13,080 nt of DNA from Planctomycetota bacterium (GCA_021803885.1 JAJZKY010000046.1:1-13080); one strand, 5' to 3'; counted from the stretch's first letter, positions 1 through 7,539 are shown. Made by a program: numbers and translations. The notes: generated by a model not told the origin, from the letters alone.

Positions 1-2241
1 TCCGCTGAAAGATCTTCGGCGGAAGTTCTTAAAGCATTGAGGGAGGATGTGCGCAGGCAAGCTGGGGTGGATGTCACATCGGCGGTCGTGACGGTGCCAG
101 CAGCATTCGGCGCCCTTCAATGCGAGGCAACCGCCCGCGCCGCACAGTTGGCTGGCATCGAGGAGGCTACTTTGCTCCAGGAGCCGATTGCCGCTGCGAT
201 CGGATATGGAGTTAAACCAGACAGCGCTAACCAGAGGTGGCTAGTTTTTGACTTGGGCGGCGGAACGCTTGATATCGCTGTGATCTCGACGAAAGACGGT
301 AGGCTCAATATTATCGAGCATCGGGGAAATAATCTGCTCGGTGGAAAGGATATCGACCGGCTAATCGTCGATCAGGTACTTTTGCCGGAAATCACATCGA
401 AATACGAACTCAAAAGCAAGGGGCCAGATTGCGCACTCAATTCACTCTTGCCCAGATTGAGGGTGAAGGCCGAGGAAGCTAAGGTTGACCTTTCGTCCGA
501 TGAAAAGGTCGTTATCTCTTTGTTCGACGTAGGCGAAGATGATTCTGGAGAAGATATTGAGCTTGATATCTCCTTTACACGGGCTCAACTCGAATCGCTG
601 ATGCAGCCTCTGCTGGACAAATGCTGTTCTCTGGCGATCGAAGCGCTTGCCAGTGCCCGCATAGAGGGCTCAGATTTGAATCGCATTCTCCTCGTGGGTG
701 GACCGACCCAATCGCCAATACTTCGATCCATACTCAGCTCTCGGCTGGGAGCCCCCGTCGATTTTTCAGCGGACCCAATGACCGTCGTTGCCTGCGGCGC
801 CGCAGTCTATGCATCGACGCTTGAAAGAAGCAAAAGAACGGTATCAACCTCTGAGGCAGTACTTCCCGCGGTTGTGGGGCTTAAGCTCGCCTATGACGCG
901 GTCAGTTCCAATCAGAGCACCACAATCGGAGGACGAGTTCTGAGTGGTGAGAATGGCGTCGAGGTCAAGATTGATTCAGAAGGCGGCCTATGGACAAGCG
1001 GGTGGATTAAACCGAAGGCGGGCCTGTTTGAAGTTACCGCGCCACTTCAATTAGGTGGGGTTACGACATTCTGGGTTTATGCCCGGAACGAGCATGGGCA
1101 CATGCTGGAAACTGACACGCCGGAATTCAAAGTACGCCAAGGCCTCGTTCCTTCGGCCCCTCCACTTCCGCATACGCTGTCAGTCGAAGTAGTCAAGTCG
1201 GATGGTAAACCGGTACTTGATCCAATTCTTCCGAAAGGATCTCCTTTGCCATTGGAGAAAACTGTCAAATATCGGGCAAAGCACACTCTCAGGCCCGGAG
1301 ACCCAGATTCAGATATCACGATAAAACTTTGGGAGGGTGAATTCTTTTCGGACCCGGATGCAAATGAATGGGTAGGAAGAGTTGTCTTGTCCCACGATAA
1401 GATTCACCGCGCTATTCCTGAACAATCGGAAATTGAGGTGACAATTCAGATCGACTCGTCCCGTCGGACCACGGTAACGGCATTTGTGCCTCATCTGAAT
1501 CAGCATTTCAGCTTCAAAGACGAATTGTACGTAGCGCAACGCGAGGAGCAGGACTTTGCTGATTTATCGGCAAAGGTTTCCGCCGAAACCGAATCTTATC
1601 GTGCACGGCTTGATGCATTAGAAAGTACAGCCGAAGACAAAACGACGCAAGCGGAACTGAGGCAAATTCGCGAGGAACTCAATGACATCGAAGCAACCGC
1701 CAGAAAATCTGGAAAGGATCCAGATCCTGACAACGCAAGACGCGTCGTTGAGGCTTCAAAAGTGGTCCGAGGGAAACTCAGCCGCCTAGAACTTCAAGTT
1801 GGATCGAACGATAGTGCGCCTGGCAATTTGCATTTCGTCGAAATTGTCGAAAGTACAGGAGAAGTGATCACTCAGTTCGGATCTTCCCTGGAGCAGCAGC
1901 AGTTTGCATTGCTCAAGCGCGAACTCGAGCGGGCGGTATCCAGAGAAGATACCAAAGGGGCGAAGAGAGCTGCTGACGAGATCGATTCTCTGCGCTGGCG
2001 AACACTCTTCAAACATGACTGGTTTTGGAGGGAGATATTCGATTCACTTTGTGAACCTGGAACGCCCTTCATTAATCAGACTCAAGCTGATTCGCTCATC
2101 GCCAAGGGGAGGACATCCATTGCGAGCGGAGACGGTCAGGCGCTGCGGGAAGTGGTCCGTTCTCTATGGAAGCTCCAGCCTCAAAGCTTGTCAGACGATG
2201 TACGCGAGCGTGCGGTGCGTTCGGGTTTGAGGAAGTACTGA
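1..2241 (+). CDS. Hsp70-like (DnaK-related) protein, 5' end missing
   Basis: The frame is open to the first base, so the N-terminal part of the nucleotide-binding domain lies outside the window; the TTG at 37 is a leucine codon, not a credible start. Seen: a DnaK-type block with VTVPAAF and QEPIAAAIGYG, the phosphate-2 motif DLGGGTLD (nt 250-273) and the adenosine motif LLVGGPTQSP (about nt 688-717). These are the hallmarks of Hsp70 ATPase domains. After about nt 840 the protein leaves DnaK: two beta-rich stretches (about nt 870-1540), the second resembling an Hsp70 substrate-binding sandwich (LPKGSPLPLEKT, then ITIKLWEGE), a charged predicted coiled coil (about 1540-1790) and a helical C-terminal domain. 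There is no EEVD-like tail. It is followed after 4 nt by an AAA+ gene, so the two are almost certainly co-transcribed. It is probably an ATP-driven client-binding protein of an accessory system, not housekeeping DnaK. The family call is firm; the role is inferred. Confidence 0.88.
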   Translation, partial: SAERSSAEVLKALREDVRRQAGVDVTSAVVTVPAAFGALQCEATARAAQLAGIEEATLLQEPIAAAIGYGVKPDSANQRWLVFDLGGGTLDIAVISTKDGRLNIIEHRGNNLLGGKDIDRLIVDQVLLPEITSKYELKSKGPDCALNSLLPRLRVKAEEAKVDLSSDEKVVISLFDVGEDDSGEDIELDISFTRAQLESLMQPLLDKCCSLAIEALASARIEGSDLNRILLVGGPTQSPILRSILSSRLGAPVDFSADPMTVVACGAAVYASTLERSKRTVSTSEAVLPAVVGLKLAYDAVSSNQSTTIGGRVLSGENGVEVKIDSEGGLWTSGWIKPKAGLFEVTAPLQLGGVTTFWVYARNEHGHMLETDTPEFKVRQGLVPSAPPLPHTLSVEVVKSDGKPVLDPILPKGSPLPLEKTVKYRAKHTLRPGDPDSDITIKLWEGEFFSDPDANEWVGRVVLSHDKIHRAIPEQSEIEVTIQIDSSRRTTVTAFVPHLNQHFSFKDELYVAQREEQDFADLSAKVSAETESYRARLDALESTAEDKTTQAELRQIREELNDIEATARKSGKDPDPDNARRVVEASKVVRGKLSRLELQVGSNDSAPGNLHFVEIVESTGEVITQFGSSLEQQQFALLKRELERAVSREDTKGAKRAADEIDSLRWRTLFKHDWFWREIFDSLCEPGTPFINQTQADSLIAKGRTSIASGDGQALREVVRSLWKLQPQSLSDDVRERAVRSGLRKY

Positions 2242-2245
2242 TCCA

Positions 2246-3772
2246 ATGATTAAGAAGAGACCGTTTTTCGCCTCTGGTCACTCGCCTGCGGGTCTACCTG
2301 CCATTACGAGAGTACTTTATTCGGACGATTGCGCTGAGATCTACAGCCTTGGGCCAGTCGGCGAGGAAACATCTGTGTTGATTCTGTGCGAGGGAGATTC
2401 TCGCGACAACTTAAGAAAGTGGTGGACAGATCAGCCGAGTCATGTAGTGAGACTTATCCGGATTGTGGATGCCAATGAAATCGCCTTGGACCGGTTGGCA
2501 GCAGTGTTTACGGTCTCTGGTCGTTATCTTGATGGAACAAACCTGAAAGAGGATTCAGACGCCGATCTTCGGGCACTCTTCAATGCGATTATCGATGCAT
2601 TTGAGCGCGGTTGTGCAATTCAGATGCTTCCGGATCTCAATCCCCACACGATTTTTCTTGCACCGGGAAACCGATCAATATGTTCTCTCATTCCGCTAAG
2701 GCAAGCCATTGATGACGAAGCTGAACAGGTACGTCTAGCAACCAAGGCATTCTGTCAAATCGCAACGGGGGTCGCGCCCGATTCGCAAATGGGAGGATTT
2801 GCGGTAATCCAGCGCTGGGCCAGATTTGCAACCGAAGAATTGGCGCGTATCGCGGATCGATGCTTGCAAAATAGTAATTCAACAACCGCAATTACCACGT
2901 TCTCGGCTCTTAAGAGGGTGCTCAGAAGTGAAGCGCATTGCCTAGAGAAAGAGCCCAAAGGAAGGAGTGGTGCTTCCCCAGCGGGTTCAGGCTTAGATAA
3001 AGTGGCAGGTATGCATGCACTTAAAGAACTTTTGCGGCAGGAAGTAGTGGAGCCGGTGAGGAATCCGGAGCCCTATCGGGAATACGGGCTATCGATTCCC
3101 AACGGGATTCTTCTCTATGGGCCTCCCGGCTGCGGCAAGACTTATATCGCGCGCCAACTAGCGGAGGAACTGGGCCACTATTTCGTGGAGGTCATCCCCT
3201 CCGAATTGGCGAGTCCCTACATTCATCAGAGCGTCGTTCGAATTCGGGAATTGTTTGATTCAGCCGCAGAGCATGCGCCGTCCATTATTTTCATTGATGA
3301 ATTCGAAGCCTTAGCTCCCTCACGAGAAGATCTTGGAGGAAGCCAGCAATATAAGTCTGAGGAGGTCAACGAATTCCTGGCCCATTTGAATCAGTGCTCT
3401 GAAAAAGGCGTCTTTGTGATTGCAGCCACCAATCAGCCACAGAAGATAGATACAGCGGTGAGGCGAACTGGGAGATTAGACAAGCTGGTTTATGTTGGTC
3501 CTCCGGATCAAGAGGCACGTCGAGAGATGCTTCTTTTTCACCTTCGCAATCGGCCAATAGCACCTGATCTGGCAGTTGACCTCCTTGCTGAGACTTTGAT
3601 CGGTTATTCGGCTAGCGACTTGCAGTTTTTGGTTGATGAAGCTGCGCGAAGCGCCCTGAAGGAACGGGTGCCTATCTCAACAGAATCGTTTGTTTCTTCC
3701 ATGGAGCGCATCCAGCCTTCAGTGCCTCCTGAGGTAGAAGCGCAATACGAAGACATGGAGCAGCGCGGCTGA
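2246..3772 (+). CDS. AAA+ ATPase with N-terminal degenerate kinase-like domain
   Basis: 508 aa. The C-terminal half (about residues 250-490) is a classical AAA+ module: Walker A GPPGCGKT (292-299), Walker B IIFIDE (347-352), sensor 1 Asn in AATNQP (about 396), arginine-finger region RRTGR (406-410) and the sensor-2/lid region GYSASDL (453-459). It resembles the FtsH/Cdc48/spastin class, but no protease, MIT or membrane segment is seen. Residues about 25-228 look like a worn protein-kinase fold: MLPDLNPHTIFL (127-138) lines up with the HRDLKPENILL catalytic loop, and IADRCLQ with TFSALKRVL resembles the last kinase helices. The DFG position reads as IPL, so catalysis is unlikely. The ATG lies 4 nt after the Hsp70 stop, with GAGGAAG about 10 nt upstream inside the previous gene, suggesting coupled translation. 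The probable role is an unfoldase or remodeller paired with the Hsp70-like protein; the partner and substrate are unknown. Confidence 0.9.
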   Translation: MIKKRPFFASGHSPAGLPAITRVLYSDDCAEIYSLGPVGEETSVLILCEGDSRDNLRKWWTDQPSHVVRLIRIVDANEIALDRLAAVFTVSGRYLDGTNLKEDSDADLRALFNAIIDAFERGCAIQMLPDLNPHTIFLAPGNRSICSLIPLRQAIDDEAEQVRLATKAFCQIATGVAPDSQMGGFAVIQRWARFATEELARIADRCLQNSNSTTAITTFSALKRVLRSEAHCLEKEPKGRSGASPAGSGLDKVAGMHALKELLRQEVVEPVRNPEPYREYGLSIPNGILLYGPPGCGKTYIARQLAEELGHYFVEVIPSELASPYIHQSVVRIRELFDSAAEHAPSIIFIDEFEALAPSREDLGGSQQYKSEEVNEFLAHLNQCSEKGVFVIAATNQPQKIDTAVRRTGRLDKLVYVGPPDQEARREMLLFHLRNRPIAPDLAVDLLAETLIGYSASDLQFLVDEAARSALKERVPISTESFVSSMERIQPSVPPEVEAQYEDMEQRG

Positions 3773-4054
3773 CAAATCCGAGCAATGGTACTTACGCAAC
3801 AGCGTGCGCCGCGAGTGCGGTGCTCCGTACCGAAGGAGTCGAGGATCTCGGATTGCTACCCTGAAGTCGGCTAGTGTCGAGATTACTCCTGTCGCGTGAG
3901 TTGACGGATAACGGGCGACGCGCTCTCTTGGTTCCAGAGCGGCACGAGGCTTCAGCACAAGGACGCGACGGCGACTTCCCGTCAAAGTGGATCGCGGAAC
4001 ACTGCCCCGTTTGTGAGGAAATATCAAACATCTTGCAGCACGAAGACTCTTTGT
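3773..4054. other. Intergenic region between convergent genes, with one structured segment
   Basis: This 282-base gap separates the stops of the AAA+ gene (plus) and the nuclease gene (minus). Bases 3834-3890 can fold into an imperfect stem: AGGAGT (3834-3839) pairs with ACTCCT (3885-3890), and inside it ATCTCG (3845-3850) pairs with CGAGAT (3878-3883). No U-rich tail follows on either strand, so it is not a standard intrinsic terminator. Several short open frames cross the region on both strands but none has a convincing start or recognisable product. Confidence 0.4.
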
Positions 4055-5713
4055 TCACGGAGAGAGCAACTGCCCCGCTACGGCGTCGTCAATGAGCTTC
4101 GCGATTGCGCGCGTGAAGCGGTGAGGATAGACCAATGCATACCAAAGCGCGAAGGCAGGTCGGGCAAGAAGCGTTCGGGGCAATTGCCCCACTGGGACCT
4201 CCTTCGCGTCGCGCATGAGCTTCTCCCAGCTTTGTGGCTCGTCCACTAGCTGGCTGTTGAGGACTCCTTCGTTGGTCTTCCACCTATACCAATCGGCGGC
4301 TCGGGCGGGTGCGTACTCGACGAGCCCCATTCGCGTGAGACCGTGCCACAAACGCGCCAGCGCTTGCCTCCGGAGGCGTTTGACCAAGAAATGAACGAGA
4401 ATAAGGACCGAGTAGCTGAAGCCGACGAATTGCTCGTCGTTCAGCGGATCCAATCCGTAGGCAAGACGAAGAGATTCTTCAGCGGAGTAATATGGATTCG
4501 GGAAACCGCGCGCTTGCGCTGAATCGCCGTTAAGCTCGCAGATGTCCCTAATGAGCCGAATGGCCACGCTCTCAGCCAGCGCCGAGTTGCAATCCTGCTC
4601 CGTTGCCAACATGCTCGCCCAATAAAACGGAGTTGCAGATTCTCCCCAAAAGATTGTCTCTTTAAGCCGGTCGGTCAGCAACCTGCGGGCAATCTGTGCC
4701 GAATGTCGTGGGTTTCCTCGGATACGATTTGAAAGATCCAAGGCGCAGATCGTGCCGATGATAATGGTCATGCGTGCTCGGTAGACATGCCCATCATCGA
4801 GGGGAAGCCCCTGCACGAAGTCTTCCCTTTCTTCACATTCCCGTGCCAATGCAGCGAGTGCGTCCTCGGCCGCCATTTCGCAAAGCGAAAAGACTGATTC
4901 GCAGCTCGATTCACTAGCCCCCGAATTCTCAGCGCAATAGAGGACATAGCTGCCCGCCAGAACCCAATATTCAAATCTGCTCCAATGGTTGGAAGCAAAT
5001 TCGGCCGGCCCAGAGATATATGCCGCAAGGAGCGCAACGCTTGTGGCCGCGCGTCTTGCATCTAATTGACTCACGGAAGCGAAATCAGCTGGCAATAGGT
5101 GCTCGAAAAGAAGAGCCGCTTTTCCCTTGTCCGCCGGCGAGGCCCCGTCCAGTGTGATAAGTTCGAGAAACGATTGGAAGTCCGTGAGCTCGCGCGGGAG
5201 GTATGCACCGTGCGCTTCCCGGAACATTGCGAATAGCTCGCCCTTCCCGACGGTGAGCAGTTCGTTGCGAATCCCGCGACTGCTTCGACTCAGGTTTCCG
5301 ACGCGGATTTGCTCGATCACTGTGTCTTTCAGCTCGCCGTTCGTGACGAGGTAGGGAACAAATTCGGTGATAGGGGGCGCGCCGGGAATTTCAATTGCCA
5401 GCTCGACGAGCTCTTCAATTTCGCCGCGGATATCTCGCCAATCTGCTAAACCGATATCCCCCTTCTTCAATTGGTATGCGTGCACCCTGCCGTCGGGGGC
5501 GCGGGAAATAATATCCTTTCCTTTCTCAAAGGGACCGTGTTTTGAGATGTAGAGTATCGTCTCGCCGCGGGCTTGCAGCACCTGACAGAACGGAAGTTGG
5601 TATTGTCTCTCGTTGGCGCTAGTCAACCAGTTTTCGATTACTCTCTCGAGCAGCCCACTCCTCTCGTTGCCGTCGAAGGATGTCTTCATGCCGTCTTTTG
5701 AGTTCTGGGTCAC
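4055..5713 (-). CDS. PD-(D/E)XK nuclease-like protein with long helical C-terminus
   Basis: 552 aa. The N-terminal part carries a pattern typical of Mrr-like PD-(D/E)XK nucleases: an early acidic helix (LLERVIENWL, residues 21-30), the metal-binding Asp in EKGKDII (Asp67), then YQLKKGD with Gln81-x-Lys83 in place of the usual (D/E)-x-K. That variant is known in restriction-type and recombination-type nucleases of this fold. The remaining ~400 residues are predicted mostly helical and I do not recognise a named domain. The start is GTG at 5713, chosen because GAGGA lies 8 nt upstream; the ATG at 5689 has no good ribosome site. It overlaps the upstream 198-aa gene by 95 nt, so both are likely co-transcribed and translationally coupled. 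A DNA-cutting effector is the likely role, but target and trigger are unknown. The nuclease motif is fairly clear; the defence function is inferred from context. Confidence 0.82.
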   Translation of the reverse strand: MTQNSKDGMKTSFDGNERSGLLERVIENWLTSANERQYQLPFCQVLQARGETILYISKHGPFEKGKDIISRAPDGRVHAYQLKKGDIGLADWRDIRGEIEELVELAIEIPGAPPITEFVPYLVTNGELKDTVIEQIRVGNLSRSSRGIRNELLTVGKGELFAMFREAHGAYLPRELTDFQSFLELITLDGASPADKGKAALLFEHLLPADFASVSQLDARRAATSVALLAAYISGPAEFASNHWSRFEYWVLAGSYVLYCAENSGASESSCESVFSLCEMAAEDALAALARECEEREDFVQGLPLDDGHVYRARMTIIIGTICALDLSNRIRGNPRHSAQIARRLLTDRLKETIFWGESATPFYWASMLATEQDCNSALAESVAIRLIRDICELNGDSAQARGFPNPYYSAEESLRLAYGLDPLNDEQFVGFSYSVLILVHFLVKRLRRQALARLWHGLTRMGLVEYAPARAADWYRWKTNEGVLNSQLVDEPQSWEKLMRDAKEVPVGQLPRTLLARPAFALWYALVYPHRFTRAIAKLIDDAVAGQLLSP

Positions 5714-6215
5714 GTTCGAGTTCCTCTGCTGCCTTTTTTAGGGCCGGAGCCATATCTGGGTGAATGACGAATTGGCCGGTCGGTTTTCCGTCGGGACCGA
5801 AATCAACCTGCACCTTGTCGAGCATCTCAAGTAATAATTCTGCACTGAGCGGCTTGCCCCCAGCGTGAACCGCGTTTCCAACTTCGTCGCAAGTCTCTTG
5901 GAATCGACGGAAGAAGAAGGCTGATCTATTTTTTGCAACATCTTGTGCCAACGCCTCGATCTTGGCATCCAGATTAGCGCCGATCAGGTCCGGGACCTCC
6001 GAGACGAGGACCTGAAACGGCGCTCCCACATCTTCCGACTCGTTGATTTCTGCTGAGGGTGCGTCGAGTCTCTCATATCGCATCCTTTGCCCTTCATGCT
6101 GGGTAAAGGCCTTGATCTGCGAAACGACAGGGTCAGCGGCCTCTATTCTGCGTCGGATTCGGGCAAGGAGCTGGGAATGAATCTCTGATTTGAGCTTTGG
6201 GAATTCAGGGAGCAT
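5619..6215 (-). CDS. Hypothetical 198-aa charged protein, partner of the nuclease
   Basis: First gene of a two-gene minus-strand operon; its last 95 nt overlap the start of the nuclease gene. The protein is soluble, highly charged and probably mostly helical. It has a short beta-like segment around VQVDFGPDGKPTGQFVIHPD (about residues 135-154) and a strongly basic/acidic amphipathic C-terminus (ELERDPELKRRHEDILRRQ region). There is no signal peptide or membrane helix. I do not recognise the family. The ATG at 6215 is preceded by GAGGGAG about 12 nt upstream, a usable though distant ribosome site. Position and overlap suggest a partner of the nuclease, either an inhibitor, a sensor or a structural subunit; nothing in the sequence decides between these. 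No DNA-binding HTH motif is evident. Confidence 0.75.
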   Translation of the reverse strand: MLPEFPKLKSEIHSQLLARIRRRIEAADPVVSQIKAFTQHEGQRMRYERLDAPSAEINESEDVGAPFQVLVSEVPDLIGANLDAKIEALAQDVAKNRSAFFFRRFQETCDEVGNAVHAGGKPLSAELLLEMLDKVQVDFGPDGKPTGQFVIHPDMAPALKKAAEELERDPELKRRHEDILRRQREEWAARESNRKLVD

Positions 6216-6262
6216 GTTCGAATGTTACTCCCTCGTTGCTGCATCGCCCACGCCTTTGGCGC

Positions 6263-6532
6263 CTACCCCGGGCTGTTCCTTTTCGGCAGCCAGATTTCAA
6301 TCGCCTTGCCGGACGCCGGCGCAGCCGCCTCTACCGCCGGTTCACTGGGCTTGTCCTCTACGGCCAGGAACTCCGCCTCTTCCGATTTGCGCAAGCGTTT
6401 CTTCCACTCGTACAACTGCCACTCGCGAATACCACGCTCACGGCATTACACCGTTCCACTTTGTCCGCTCGCAACCTGCTCCGAGACCAACCCTCGCCAC
6501 TTCGATCACCGCTTCGTTTGCTCACTCTTCAT
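6263..6532 (-). pseudogene. tnpA: Decayed IS66-family tnpA (accessory transposase protein) relic
   Basis: Reading the minus strand from ATG 6532 to TAG 6263 gives 90 codons in one frame with two internal stops (TGA at codon 9, TAA at about codon 29). Past the stops the sequence is recognisable: CRERGIREWQLYEWKKRLR, then EEAEFLAVE, then KAIEIWLPK. This matches the pattern of IS66-type OrfA/TnpA proteins: an HTH with a C-x-x-R-G-I core, a Y-x-W-x-x-x-L-R helix, and a C-terminal strand usually reading IEIRLPKG. No tnpB or tnpC follows and no terminal inverted repeats are evident, so only a fragment remains. It ends about 47 nt upstream of the 198-aa gene, so that operon's promoter probably lies within or next to the relic. 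The decay is clear; the exact IS family is likely but not certain. Confidence 0.62.
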
Positions 6533-6658
6533 CCCTCTACACTGGGCCAGTACGATACCCGGCACAAGGTGGGGTTGACATACCGCTCACAGAAAAATTT
6601 GAAGCGGCTTCGATCTTCACCAGGCCAATTAAGCCTCTATCGAGAAACCGAGGATTCT

Positions 6659-6868
6659 TCATAAGTCTTTCTGTCTCGGTGGAATGGTGTTGTCGTCGAT
6701 GAAGTTGTGAACTGTACTCTCCTTGATCCGGATGAGGCGTCCCACTTTCACTACTTCGATTTTTTCGCGTTTGAGGATCCACGACCGAATTGTCGCGGGC
6801 TTTACGCCAAGTTGTTCCGCCGCCTGTTCGATCGTAAGGAGCCTGTCTGTCGTTTCTTCAGGTTTCAT
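6659..6868 (-). CDS. Excisionase-family (MerR-type helix-turn-helix) DNA-binding protein
   Basis: About 69 aa. The core LLTIEQAAEQLGVKPATIRSWI, followed by a short wing (VVKVGRLIRIKESTVHNFI), is the standard layout of the excisionase/DNA-binding domain family: a helix-turn-helix, then an arginine-containing beta wing, then a helix contacting DNA. Two ATGs are possible. The first (6877) abuts the Shine-Dalgarno AGGAG with no gap, so the second (6868, about 9 nt downstream of AGGAG, protein starting MKPEETTDRLL) is preferred. The gene is divergent from the XRE regulator, with two 18-bp dyads between them, and lies beside the recombinases. It probably directs excision or regulates the recombinase genes. 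Confidence 0.82.
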   Translation of the reverse strand: MKPEETTDRLLTIEQAAEQLGVKPATIRSWILKREKIEVVKVGRLIRIKESTVHNFIDDNTIPPRQKDL

Positions 6869-6890
6869 TTCAGCCATCTCCTGCCAAGAA

Positions 6891-6926
6891 TGTTGGCAAT
6901 AGCCAACACATCGGCAATAGCCTACA
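6891..6926. promoter_or_regulatory. Two tandem 18-bp operator-like dyads between divergent genes
   Basis: Copy 1 (6891-6908) is TGTTGGCAATAGCCAACA, a perfect 7-bp inverted repeat around AATA. Copy 2 (6909-6926) is CATCGGCAATAGCCTACA, sharing the GGCAATAGCC core with weaker arms. They directly abut with an 18-bp repeat unit. They lie between the excisionase-type gene and the XRE gene, covering the space where both promoters must be. This fits a strong and a weak site for the XRE protein, as in phage-repressor and R-M controller circuits. A possible -35 (TTGGCA, 6893-6898) for the plus strand lies inside copy 1. Confidence 0.7.
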
Positions 6927-6941
6927 CGCGATGATCAATAG

Positions 6942-7157
6942 GTGTCTACTGACATCCGTGTCGATCTTGGGAATCGCGTTCGGGCTCTCCGGAAGGAGAA
7001 CGGCTGGACTCAGGTTGAGCTAGCCGAAACGCTTGGCATTGATCGAAGCTACCTATCGGAGATTGAGACGGGCAAGAAGGATCCAGGCCTGAGGATTCTC
7101 AAGGCGATTGCAGACGGCTTTGAGATAACACTTTCCCAATTGCTCAATGGGCTCTAG
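6942..7157 (+). CDS. XRE/Cro-CI family helix-turn-helix regulator
   Basis: 71 aa and consisting of almost nothing but the HTH domain. The segment LGNRVRALRKENGWTQVELA, then ETLGIDRSYLSEIETGKKDP, is a textbook XRE helix-turn-helix: Q23 starts helix 2, and the recognition helix reads DRSYLSEIE. It ends with a helix (ILKAIADGFEITLSQLL) used for dimerisation in small repressors. The start is GTG at 6942; an ATG at 6931 is out of frame. No good Shine-Dalgarno is seen, so translation is weak or the transcript has a very short leader. Size and position resemble phage Cro-like repressors and restriction-modification controller proteins. It most likely binds the two 18-bp dyads just upstream and controls itself and the divergent excisionase-type gene. 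Confidence 0.88.
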   Translation: MSTDIRVDLGNRVRALRKENGWTQVELAETLGIDRSYLSEIETGKKDPGLRILKAIADGFEITLSQLLNGL

Positions 7158-7539
7158 TGCCTTAAGTCTGTTGCTGCCGAAAGCTGGCGCCACCGGGTTA
7201 GGGGGCTCGGAACCGGTTTGAGAATGCAGAATACCCCTTTGGCTAGCCGCTCTCTTGCTTAGACGACCTCCGCCGTTAGCCCACCGCGATATTGTGGTCG
7301 CCGTATGGCGTGAACCAGAAATCTGTCTTCCGACCTGCAAGGCGTTCTGAAAAGCCTGGGAACCATTTTGGCGATTTCGCTTTTGGGCTGAATCCAAAGG
7401 GGCTTGAGGTGCCTGTTGAGGATGGATGACAGGGTTGATTGATCTAGCTGTGGGTAGGCAGTGGGCAGCCAATGGGTATGGAATGGGTGGGTTAGACCGG
7501 GATTTACCACTTGGGTCTAATCCTGCAATATTATTTACC
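7158..7539. other. Intergenic region upstream of the first recombinase, no gene recognised
   Basis: Nothing convincing is coded in these 382 bases. Codon use in the frame that continues upstream of ATG 7540 is unlike the downstream gene, with no GC bias at third positions. The right third is rich in TGGGT (starting at 7451, 7473, 7484, 7488 and 7512), with two ATGGGT copies 11 bp apart (7472 and 7483). It also holds an inverted repeat, TTAGACC (7492-7498) with GGTCTAA (7514-7520). Such repeats could bind the recombinase or its regulator. Confidence 0.4.
7492..7520. repeat. 7-bp inverted repeat upstream of recombinase 1
   Basis: TTAGACC (7492-7498) and GGTCTAA (7514-7520) are perfect reverse complements separated by 15 bases and end 20 nt before the preferred ATG of the recombinase. 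It could be an operator or recombinase-binding dyad; no protein is tied to it. Confidence 0.4.

Noticed and set aside
3874..4095. Plus-strand 73-aa frame with HCPVCEE
   Set aside because: It overlaps the end of the nuclease gene, has no ribosome site and no recognisable family; a single cysteine pair is not enough.
6575..6603. Perfect -35 hexamer TTGACA on the plus strand
   Set aside because: No acceptable -10 hexamer lies 16-18 bp downstream (TTTGAA) and no plus-strand gene follows.
6190..6702. Three long overlapping plus-strand frames
   Set aside because: They are antisense shadows of the tnpA relic and have low-complexity, Arg/Pro/Ser-rich products.
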